DNA from: an uncultured Desulfovibrionaceae bacterium
GTDB taxonomy: Bacteria > Desulfobacterota > Desulfovibrionia > Desulfovibrionales > Desulfovibrionaceae
Reading direction: 5' to 3'
Assembly: GCA_947074125.1 (NCBI GenBank)
Contig: CAMTOM010000107.1
Span: 1 to 5,867 of the forward strand
DNA length: 5,867 nucleotides
Positions 1 through 5,488 of the stretch are shown here, piece by piece (position 1 is the first letter of the stretch; the number at the start of each line of letters is the position of its first letter). Both the position numbers and the translations under genes were made by a program. Under the pieces are notes generated by a model. That model had not been told where the DNA came from. It saw only the letters and a program-made list of their open reading frames with translations, and made no database searches.

Positions 1-210
1 GCAGTTGTTGTGTCCGTACGAATGCTCAAATAGTCGTTGTTTTTCCGAGCTTGGTTTCTTGAGCTTTATTTTTATCGTGCCACGTTTTGCTTGCGTCTGG
101 AAACTTTTTACGGCAATTTCCCATCCCCGTGCCTTTTTGTTTCTGTTGTCGTGACACGGGCGAAAGAAGCCATGCTTTTTTCGTGTATAAAACGAGGGAG
201 GAGAAATCCC
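1..210. other. T-rich leader upstream of rpmI, no supported gene
   Basis: No gene is supported here. The usual neighbour upstream of rpmI is infC (translation initiation factor IF-3). The only frame that could be its tail ends at a TAG at 31-33 and reads AVVVSVRMLK, which does not resemble the IF-3 C-terminus I know. The rpmI frame stays open back to a TTG at 37, but that start has no ribosome binding site, and the extension is Phe-rich simply because the DNA is T-rich. A TATAAA sits at 186-191, but there is no acceptable -35 box at the right distance; GTGACA at 151-156 is too far away. The clearest structure is the hairpin at 161-183, listed separately. Confidence 0.5.
161..183 (+). promoter_or_regulatory. 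Hairpin in rpmI leader
   Basis: CGAAAGAAGC at 161-170 pairs with GCTTTTTTCG at 174-183 around a CAT loop, giving ten pairs, one of them G-U. It ends 11 bases before the rpmI Shine-Dalgarno sequence. The T-run lies inside the 3' arm, so this is not an intrinsic terminator on the + strand. An alternative pairing uses GGC at 159-161 with GCC at 169-171. In Escherichia coli and Bacillus, L20 represses its own operon through leader RNA; a role for this hairpin in such control is inference only. Confidence 0.35.
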
Positions 211-408
211 ATGCCTAAGATCAAAACTCGGCGTTCAGCCGCCAAGCGTTTTTCGGTAACTGGTAGCGGCAAGTTCAAGCGTCGTCGTCAGAATTTGCGC
301 CACATCCTTACCAAGAAGGCTCCTGGTCGCAAAATGCGTTTGGGCCAGAGCACGCTTGTGGACAGCACCAATGAAAAGTCTGTCCGTCGTATGCTTCCCA
401 ATGTCTAG
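211..408 (+). CDS. rpmI: 50S ribosomal protein L35
   Basis: Encodes bacterial ribosomal protein L35 (bL35), a small basic protein of the large ribosomal subunit that contacts 23S rRNA. The product is 65 residues, the normal family length. It opens with the characteristic MPKIKTRRSAAKRF, followed by a glycine-containing turn (VTGSGKFKRR) and HILTKKAPGRK at about residues 31-41. Lys and Arg make up 20 of 65 residues, as expected for an rRNA-binding protein. The ATG at 211 is chosen because a strong Shine-Dalgarno, GAGGGAGGAG, lies at 194-203 and the protein begins exactly at the conserved MPK; longer in-frame starts reach back to 37 but have no ribosome binding site. rplT follows after 134 bases, the usual L35-L20 pairing. 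The identification is secure. Confidence 0.98.
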   Translation: MPKIKTRRSAAKRFSVTGSGKFKRRRQNLRHILTKKAPGRKMRLGQSTLVDSTNEKSVRRMLPNV

Positions 409-421
409 TATCGCTTGAAAA

Positions 422-451
422 ACGTCTGAAACATGGCGAAAGCCATTACGT
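422..451 (+). promoter_or_regulatory. GNRA-capped hairpin between rpmI and rplT
   Basis: ATGGC (433-437) and GCCAT (442-446) form a perfect 5-bp stem closed by a GAAA tetraloop, a very stable RNA fold. Outside it, ACGT at 422-425 can pair with ACGT at 448-451 across an asymmetric internal loop. There is no U-run directly after it, so it is not a canonical terminator. It lies in the 134-base gap just after rpmI and could stabilise the mRNA, aid processing, or take part in L20 autoregulation. The fold is seen in the sequence; the function is inference. Confidence 0.45.
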
Positions 452-542
452 ATTTTCCGATATGACATTGTGATTTGAGTGTGAATTTTTTCCGTCGGCT
501 GGCATGATCTCCGCCTCGCCGGCGCAATGAGGAGGAAATCCT

Positions 543-896
543 ATGAGAGTGAAGAGAGGTCTTGCCGCACACCGTCGGCATAAAAAATATCTTGCCGCTG
601 CGAAAGGCTTTCGTGGTGGACGCAGCCGCCTGTATCGTACCGCACGTGAAGCTGTAGAACGTTCATTACAGTACTCTTATGTCGGACGTAAGCTCCGCAA
701 ACGTGACTTCCGCAAACTTTGGATTCTGCGAATCAATGCGGGCGCACGTGCCAATGGACTTTCTTACAGCCGTTTGATGCACGGTCTGAACAAGGCAGGA
801 ATTGAGCTGAACCGCAAGATCCTTGCCGACCTGGCTATTTTTCATAAAGATGATTTCGCTAAGGTGGTGGAAACAGCCAAGGCTGCTCTGAATTAA
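543..896 (+). CDS. rplT: 50S ribosomal protein L20
   Basis: Encodes ribosomal protein L20 (bL20), which binds 23S rRNA early in assembly of the large subunit and, in well-studied bacteria, represses translation of its own operon. The product is 117 residues, a standard length. The N-terminal part (MRVKRGLAAHRRHKKYL, then KGFRGGRSRLYRTA) is the long basic extension that threads through rRNA. Residues 53-70 match the family signature: K53, R57, L59-W60-I61, R63-I64-N65 and R69-A70. The C-terminal globular part carries NGLSYSRLMHGLNKAGIELNRK at 71-92, shown here as the span with its key NGLSYSRLM start. The ATG at 543 follows AGGAGG at 530-535 with normal spacing. It stands between rpmI and pheS, the usual context. 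Confidence 0.98.
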   Translation: MRVKRGLAAHRRHKKYLAAAKGFRGGRSRLYRTAREAVERSLQYSYVGRKLRKRDFRKLWILRINAGARANGLSYSRLMHGLNKAGIELNRKILADLAIFHKDDFAKVVETAKAALN

Positions 897-923
897 CCTT
901 GTTTTCAGGCGATATTGTTGTGG

Positions 924-948
924 GGTGGTCTCCTTTTGGGAGACCACC
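924..948 (+). promoter_or_regulatory. Perfect 10-bp hairpin in rplT-pheS gap
   Basis: GGTGGTCTCC at 924-933 pairs perfectly with GGAGACCACC at 939-948 around a 5-base loop (TTTTG). It begins 27 bases after the rplT stop and ends 62 bases before the pheS start. The stem is strong enough for a terminator or attenuator, but the bases after it (GAACGTATC) contain no U-run, so intrinsic termination is unlikely. No Phe-rich leader peptide like E. coli pheM lies beside it. It may be an mRNA-processing or stability element separating ribosomal-protein from synthetase expression; that role is inferred. Confidence 0.5.
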
Positions 949-972
949 GAACGTATCGGCTGGGAGATGTAA

Positions 973-998
973 ACTGCGTCTGTTTTGATATGCGCAGT
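973..998 (+). promoter_or_regulatory. Second inverted repeat just before pheS
   Basis: ACTGCG at 973-978 is the reverse complement of CGCAGT at 993-998, with a 14-base loop; T979-G992 can add a wobble pair. The repeat ends 12 bases before the pheS ATG and lies just ahead of the weak ribosome binding site (GTGAG, about 999-1004), so folding could influence initiation. The stem is short and its loop long, so chance occurrence is quite possible. Confidence 0.25.
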
Positions 999-1010
999 AG
1001 TGAGAACTTC

Positions 1011-2048
1011 ATGGATTTACTCAGTGTGTTGCAGCGCCTGGCTCCAGAACTCGAAAAGGGTCTCGGCCAGGTTTTTTCTTTGGCAGATCTGGAACAGCTC
1101 CGTGTGGATTTTCTGGGTCGTAAGGGACGCCTCGCCCAATTGATGTCGCAACTGTCGGGACTCTCTCCTGAAGAGCGTCCTGCTGTAGGGCAGATGGCAA
1201 ATGAAATAAAGACGCGCCTGCTCGCCCTTTTAGATGGCCATCGCGCCGATCTGGAGGCTCGTCAGGAGGCAGCGGCGCTGGCTCGTTTTGATGCCAGTCT
1301 TCCAGGAAGAACGCCCTGGAGTGGCTCGCTTCACCCCACAACGCTGGTTCAGGAAGAAATTTGTGCTGTCTTTAATTCCCTTGGCTATGAAGTTGTTTCC
1401 GGCCCTGAAGTGGAAAATGACTACTACAATTTTGAAGCGTTAAATATGCCTCCTGAGCATCCTGCCCGTGATATGCAGGATACGCTGTATATTTCTGAAA
1501 AGATTCTGATGCGTACGCATACCTCACCAGTTCAGGTGCGCACCATGCTTTCCCGAAAGCCTCCTCTGGCTGTGATTGCGCCTGGTAAAGTGTATCGTCG
1601 TGATTCTGATTTGACGCACACGCCCATGTTCCATCAGGTTGAGGGGCTTATGGTTGGTGAAAATATCAGTATGGCGCATTTGCGCGGTACGCTGACGGCT
1701 TTTTTGCGTGCTGTGTTTGGTGCGCAGACTCAGGTGCGTTTCCGTCCTTCCTTTTTCCCCTTTACGGAGCCTTCTGCCGAGGTGGATATTTCCTGCTGTA
1801 TGTGCGGGGGGAAGGGGCATCTTAATGGTGAGCCATGCCGTGTGTGCAAAACCACAGGCTGGGTGGAAATTCTGGGTTGTGGCATGGTTGATCCGGCTGT
1901 TTTTGAGGCTGTGGGCTATGATCCTTCTGTGGTTTCTGGTTTCGCCTTTGGTTTGGGTGTGGAGCGCGTGGCGATGCTGAAATATGGTATCGGGGATTTA
2001 CGTATGTTTTTTGAAAATGACGTACGTTTTCTCGGTCAGTTTGCCTAG
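1011..2048 (+). CDS. pheS: Phenylalanine--tRNA ligase alpha subunit
   Basis: Catalytic alpha subunit of phenylalanyl-tRNA synthetase (class IIc), which activates phenylalanine with ATP and transfers it to tRNA-Phe as part of an alpha2-beta2 enzyme in the cytosol. The 345-residue product has an N-terminal coiled-coil domain (about 1-95, including DFLGRKGRLAQLM), motif 1 near SLHPTTLVQEE (106-116), the RTHTSPVQVR stretch (168-177), motif 2 RRDSDLTHTPMFHQVEG (196-212) and motif 3 GFAFGLGVERVAML (310-323). Ala312 in GFAFG corresponds to E. coli Ala294, a known determinant of Phe specificity. Two Cys pairs (C262/C265 and C276/C279) precede GWVEILG, a zinc-knuckle-like insert also found in other bacterial PheS. 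Start 1011 (MDLL) fits the family N-terminus; ATG 990 and earlier starts lack a ribosome site. Confidence 0.98.
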   Translation: MDLLSVLQRLAPELEKGLGQVFSLADLEQLRVDFLGRKGRLAQLMSQLSGLSPEERPAVGQMANEIKTRLLALLDGHRADLEARQEAAALARFDASLPGRTPWSGSLHPTTLVQEEICAVFNSLGYEVVSGPEVENDYYNFEALNMPPEHPARDMQDTLYISEKILMRTHTSPVQVRTMLSRKPPLAVIAPGKVYRRDSDLTHTPMFHQVEGLMVGENISMAHLRGTLTAFLRAVFGAQTQVRFRPSFFPFTEPSAEVDISCCMCGGKGHLNGEPCRVCKTTGWVEILGCGMVDPAVFEAVGYDPSVVSGFAFGLGVERVAMLKYGIGDLRMFFENDVRFLGQFA

Positions 2049-2130
2049 CAGTGTCTGATTGTAACTCGCTGGGTTTGCGCATCTGGATTGTGTTGCAAAA
2101 TGCTTGGAAGGTATTGTGGAGAGATGGGGC

Positions 2131-2460
2131 ATGTTAAAAAAAATCGCATATTTTTTTGTTCCTGTCGTCGGGATTTCTATGGTGCTTTGTTCTCTGCTGA
2201 TATCTAAGGTCTTTGCAGCACAGTTACAGCATCCTTCAGGGCTTGAGCACAAAAACGGATCGTATGGGCGAAATTCTTCTCCGCCTCCTCCTCCCATGAA
2301 TGTGGGCATGGATGCCTATGGCAAGCCTGTGACCGCAGAGGAGCCAGTGGAAAAAAAGGAGCGTGTGCAGCTCCGTCCGGGAGCATATGGTTCCTATGGT
2401 GAACAGAAAGAAGAGGCGCCTTTGCCTGACCTTCCTTCAAAGCCCGCGTGGTCATTTTAA
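2131..2460 (+). CDS. Small exported or membrane-anchored proline-rich protein, unknown function
   Basis: I do not recognise this 109-residue protein. It starts MLKK, followed by a hydrophobic stretch (residues 5-24) and then SKVFAAQ, which fits a signal peptide cut after Ala29 or Ala30; it could instead remain as a single membrane anchor. Cys20 is not in a proper lipobox (VLC). The predicted mature part is hydrophilic, with five prolines in a row (51-55), a charged stretch (EEPVEKKERVQLR, 70-82) and four aromatic-glycine dipeptides: SYG at 44-46, AYG at 62-64, and AYGSYG at 85-90. No enzymatic motif is visible; it may be largely disordered. ATG 2131 is chosen because GGAGAG lies at 2118-2123; the upstream TTG at 2104 has none. 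It sits 82 bases after pheS and 24 bases before pheT, so it is probably co-transcribed with them. Confidence 0.75.
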   Translation: MLKKIAYFFVPVVGISMVLCSLLISKVFAAQLQHPSGLEHKNGSYGRNSSPPPPPMNVGMDAYGKPVTAEEPVEKKERVQLRPGAYGSYGEQKEEAPLPDLPSKPAWSF

Positions 2461-2484
2461 TCTTTCTTACGGATTGGATAGGGT

Positions 2485-4881
2485 ATGTTACTCAGTCTCA
2501 AATGGTTGCGAGAATTTGTGCCTTACGAAGGCAGTACTCAGGAATTGGGCGACAGACTGACCATGCTTGGTCTGGAGCTTGAAGAAGTTGTACGTCCTTA
2601 TGAAGATATAGCTTCTATTGTCGTGGGTCATGTGGTTTCATGTGAGGATCACCCTGAGTCAGACCATCTGCATGTGTGTAAAGTGGATGCAGGACAGGGG
2701 GAGTTGCTGGATATCGTGTGTGGCGCGCCCAATGTTGCCACAGGACAGCATGTACCGGTAGCTTTGGTGGGGAGTGTCCTGCCTGGTGGTCTGGTTATCA
2801 AAAAGGCAAAATTGCGTGGGCAGCCTTCCTTTGGCATGATCTGTTCCGAGCGCGAACTGGGGCTGACAGAAGATCATTCTGGCATCATGGTATTGCCAGA
2901 AAATCTGCCCGTGGGGCAGCGCCTTCTTGATGTGCTTGATCTGGACACGGAAGTTTTGGATATCAATGTCACACCAAACCGCGCTGATTGTCTTTCTGTA
3001 CTGGGGCTTGCTCGCGAAGTGGCGCTGGCCTTTGATTTGCCACTGACTTTGCCGCAAGTTGCCATGCAGGAAGAAGGGGATGACATTAGCGGAAATATTT
3101 CGGTACGTGTTGCCGATCCTGAGCTTTGCTGGCTGTATGCCGGACGCATTATTGAAGGTATTGCGATTGCTCCCTCACCAGCACATATCCGTCATCGCCT
3201 GCACGCTGTGGGTGTACGTCCCATCTCCAATGTAGTGGATGTAACCAACTATATTCTTATGGAATGTGGTCAGCCGCTGCACTCTTTTGACTTCAATAAA
3301 CTGAATGCCAAAGCTATTTCTGTTTCGCCTGCGCGTGAAGGTGAGCGCTTTGTCACTTTGGACGAACAGGAGCGTGTCTTGTGCGCTGCGGATCTTTGTA
3401 TTCGAGATGGCGAAGAGGCAGTGGCTCTGGCTGGTGTTATGGGGGGTATGGAGTCCGCAGTGGATACAGCAACCACATCTGTGTTTTTGGAAAGTGCGGT
3501 GTTTCGTCCTGCTTCCATTCGTCGCACTTCGCGCCGTCTAGGCCTTTCCAGTGAGTCTTCGTATCGCTTTGAACGTGGTGTGGATCAGTCCCGCAGTCTA
3601 TGGGCACTGGACAGGGCGGCCTCATTGATAGCAGCATTTTCTGGCGGCAGGGTGCGCCGTGGCATATGTCACACAGAACCCAAGCCTTATGTTGCGCCCC
3701 GTATTCCCTTCCGTCCTGCGCGGGCAGATGCTGTTTTGGGTGTCGCTCTGGAGCGGGATTTCAATGAGCGCGTGTTGACTCGTCTGGGTTGTGCCATTGA
3801 GGATGGGCAGAAAGAAACATGGTCGGTCACACCTCCTGCGTGGCGCTACGATCTTTCTCGTGAAGCAGATCTTATTGAGGAAGTGGGCAGAGTGCATGGT
3901 TTGGATACCATTCCTCCTGTATTGCCCCCTTTAGCCAGAGTATTGGATGATGTTGCACGACCGGAGCCAGTATTCTCCTTTTGGATGCGTGTGAAGCGCT
4001 GGGGACATGGTCTTGGTTTGCACGAAGCTGTCAATTACAGTTTTGTGGGGCATAAAGACCTGGATCATCTGGCCTTGCCTGCGGAAGGACGGGTTTCAAT
4101 CATGAATCCCCTTTCAGCAGAGCAGGATGCGCTACGCACAGCCCTTGCGCCTGGTTTGCTCCAAAATCTGAAAACAAATCTTTCCCAGGGTGCTTTGGGT
4201 TTGCGCCTTTTTGAGCTGGCACATATCTTTGCCGCAGATCCGTCTTCTGATACAACGGTGCGACAGTCTGGCAGATTGGGCATCCTCCTGTATGGCTTGC
4301 TGCATGATGTGCAGTGGCCACAGCAAGAGAGAGATGCGGACTATATGGATGTGAAAGGAATTGTCACACAGCTATGCCGTTTTCTGCATATCTCTGCGCC
4401 TGTCTGCGTGCAGCAGGACGAACATCCTTTTTTGCGCCCCTGTGTAGCTGTTCAGGTGGATGGGCATGATGTAGGTGTTATGGGGCGTGTGCGCCCAGAG
4501 ATGGCTGATGCCTTCCATGCGCGTAAGGATATATGGCTTGCAGAACTGGATATGGAGATGCTGGCAACATTGCATCAGGCATCGTACATTCGCTTCACGG
4601 CATTGCCTGTATTCCCTCCTGTCCGTCGTGATATTACAGTAGCCGCTGCTGCTGGGGTGCACGTGGATACTGTGATTGCGCATGTGAATGCCATGAAACT
4701 GCCACTCCTTGAGCAAATACAGTTGATTGACCTGTTTGAACCTGAAAGAGGAGAGGAGAGGAATCTGACCTTCCGGCTGACCTTCCGCCATACAGAACGT
4801 ACCTTGAAAGATGCTGAAGTCGACAAGATACGTGAGAAAATAGCGCTTTCGCTAACAGGTGCTCTTCAGGTGCGGATTTAG
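2485..4881 (+). CDS. pheT: Phenylalanine--tRNA ligase beta subunit
   Basis: Beta subunit of phenylalanyl-tRNA synthetase; it binds tRNA-Phe and removes wrongly attached tyrosine. The 798-residue product is a full-length bacterial PheT. Domains in order: canonical start MLLSLKWLREFV; EMAP-type tRNA-binding domain at about 43-150 (VGHVVSCEDHPESDHL, CGAPNV, GMICSERELGL); B3/B4 editing domain at about 210-390, with VRPISNVVDVTNYILMECGQ from 244, PLHSFD with His266, VMGG (318-321) and RFERGVD (361-367); B5 domain about 400-480 ending in PAWRYDLSREADLIEEVGR (451-469); catalytic-like core about 495-690; and a C-terminal ferredoxin-fold anticodon-binding domain about 705-798 (FPPVRRDITV, TFRHTERTLKDAEV). 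The ribosome site is modest (GGATAGGG at 2476-2483). No break or missing domain is seen. Confidence 0.98.
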   Translation: MLLSLKWLREFVPYEGSTQELGDRLTMLGLELEEVVRPYEDIASIVVGHVVSCEDHPESDHLHVCKVDAGQGELLDIVCGAPNVATGQHVPVALVGSVLPGGLVIKKAKLRGQPSFGMICSERELGLTEDHSGIMVLPENLPVGQRLLDVLDLDTEVLDINVTPNRADCLSVLGLAREVALAFDLPLTLPQVAMQEEGDDISGNISVRVADPELCWLYAGRIIEGIAIAPSPAHIRHRLHAVGVRPISNVVDVTNYILMECGQPLHSFDFNKLNAKAISVSPAREGERFVTLDEQERVLCAADLCIRDGEEAVALAGVMGGMESAVDTATTSVFLESAVFRPASIRRTSRRLGLSSESSYRFERGVDQSRSLWALDRAASLIAAFSGGRVRRGICHTEPKPYVAPRIPFRPARADAVLGVALERDFNERVLTRLGCAIEDGQKETWSVTPPAWRYDLSREADLIEEVGRVHGLDTIPPVLPPLARVLDDVARPEPVFSFWMRVKRWGHGLGLHEAVNYSFVGHKDLDHLALPAEGRVSIMNPLSAEQDALRTALAPGLLQNLKTNLSQGALGLRLFELAHIFAADPSSDTTVRQSGRLGILLYGLLHDVQWPQQERDADYMDVKGIVTQLCRFLHISAPVCVQQDEHPFLRPCVAVQVDGHDVGVMGRVRPEMADAFHARKDIWLAELDMEMLATLHQASYIRFTALPVFPPVRRDITVAAAAGVHVDTVIAHVNAMKLPLLEQIQLIDLFEPERGEERNLTFRLTFRHTERTLKDAEVDKIREKIALSLTGALQVRI

Positions 4882-4888
4882 GTAAATC

Positions 4889-4920
4889 TTGCCTATGGCA
4901 TTACATGACAATTTCATGTA
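4889..4920 (+). promoter_or_regulatory. Candidate promoter with overlapping 19-bp operator-like dyad
   Basis: TACATGA at 4902-4908 and TCATGTA at 4914-4920 are perfect 7-bp inverted arms around five bases (CAATT). The dyad begins 20 bases after the pheT stop. It overlaps a possible sigma70 promoter: TTGCCT at 4889-4894, a 17-base spacer, and TTTCAT at 4912-4917, each box matching consensus at four of six positions. A second -10-like hexamer, TATGAT, lies at 4919-4924 but lacks a well-placed -35. MerR-family proteins bind dyads of about this size in promoters, so autoregulation by the downstream gene is a reasonable inference, not a demonstrated one. Confidence 0.45.
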
Positions 4921-4924
4921 TGAT

Positions 4925-4968
4925 GGGTCTTCGACAGGGAGATATTTTCTGTCGGAGACCCTGTTTTT
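4925..4968 (+). terminator. Rho-independent terminator after pheT
   Basis: GGGTCTTCGACAG at 4925-4937 pairs with CTGTCGGAGACCC at 4949-4961 over 13 positions, with a single T-G wobble; three weaker pairs can extend the stem inward. TGTTTTTA follows at once, giving the U tract. It works in the + direction only: there is no T-run on the other side. It lies 44 bases after the pheT stop and most likely ends the rpmI-rplT-pheS-pheT transcript. The merR-type gene starts 33 bases beyond the T tract. Confidence 0.88.
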
Positions 4969-4972
4969 ACAG

Positions 4973-4982
4973 GTGGGCCCAC
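4973..4982. repeat. 10-bp perfect palindrome before the merR-type gene
   Basis: GTGGGCCCAC is self-complementary with no spacer and lies 19 bases before the merR-type ATG, just after the terminator T tract. With no loop it is more likely to act, if at all, as a DNA site than as an RNA hairpin. It may be chance. Confidence 0.3.
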
Positions 4983-5001
4983 GCCCTTTTTCGGAAAAGT
5001 C

Positions 5002-5439
5002 ATGAGCCAGAAAACATACCGCATTGGCGAAGCTGCGGAGATGCTGGGTTTGAAAACCTATGTTCTGCGCTTCTGGGAAACAGAATTTCCTCAGATATCC
5101 CCATTACGTACAGGAAAAGGGCAGCGCTTATATACTGATGAGCATATGGAAACCCTGCGCCTTATTCAGCGCTTGCTGCATGAAGAAGGCATGACAATCG
5201 AGGGAGCCAGACGTATTTTATCAGGGCAGGGACGGCAGGAAGCGCCCGTTCAGCAGCTTGTCGTAACGGATGGTGCCATTGGTGCTGTGTCGCTTTTGAA
5301 TGCAGATGCGTATGAAGGCAAGGAAGGTATGGGGACAGGAACTTCTCCTGAAACCTTTGTGCTGGAAAAGCATCGGCGTCTCTTTGTCCGTTTGCGGGAG
5401 GAGCTTGTGTTTATACGCAACCTTCTTATCGGGCGCTAG
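5002..5439 (+). CDS. MerR-family transcriptional regulator
   Basis: Predicted DNA-binding regulator of the MerR superfamily, 145 residues. The N-terminal winged helix-turn-helix is clear: YRIGEAAEMLGLKTYVLRFW (residues 6-25), the wing around PLRTGKGQRLYTDEHME (34-50), then a helix LRLIQRLLHEEGMTIEGAR (52-70). Residues 75-115 form a poorly conserved linker, and 118-142 (FVLEKHRRLFVRLREELVF at its core) form a likely C-terminal dimer coiled coil. The protein has no cysteine, so thiolate metal sensing like MerR or CueR is unlikely, and no ligand domain is visible. Proteins of this short type are often found beside pheT in proteobacteria; their targets are mostly unknown. Start 5002 gives the typical N-terminus; the ribosome site is weak (GGA at 4993-4995). 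It follows the pheT terminator and probably uses the promoter/dyad region near 4889-4920. Confidence 0.92.
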   Translation: MSQKTYRIGEAAEMLGLKTYVLRFWETEFPQISPLRTGKGQRLYTDEHMETLRLIQRLLHEEGMTIEGARRILSGQGRQEAPVQQLVVTDGAIGAVSLLNADAYEGKEGMGTGTSPETFVLEKHRRLFVRLREELVFIRNLLIGR

Positions 5440-5488
5440 TCATTTGGGGTATTTGTATTTTTTTATCATATATCAATAGAGTATTGTA

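Noticed and set aside
37..210. Phe-rich N-terminal extension of the rpmI frame, resembling a phe leader peptide (eight Phe in the first 39 codons)
   Set aside because: It starts at a TTG with no ribosome site, has no stop before rpmI, lies four genes-worth of control elements away from pheS, and its Phe content follows from T-rich DNA.
498..523. Possible hairpin GCTGGC/GCCGGC upstream of the rplT ribosome site
   Set aside because: Only six pairs including a wobble, with a 14-base loop; too weak to report as a feature.
1021..1341. Long minus-strand frames opposite pheS and pheT
   Set aside because: They have no ribosome sites or recognisable domains and lie entirely opposite well-identified genes.
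2146..2193. Lipoprotein signal at Cys20 of the small protein between pheS and pheT
   Set aside because: The residue before the Cys is Leu, not Gly, Ala or Ser, and the hydrophobic stretch continues past it; the VFA-A site is a better fit for ordinary cleavage.
5440..5488. AT-rich gap before rpe as a promoter or terminator
   Set aside because: It contains a T-run (about 5457-5465) but no stem before it, and no correctly spaced -35/-10 pair; merR and rpe may simply be co-transcribed.
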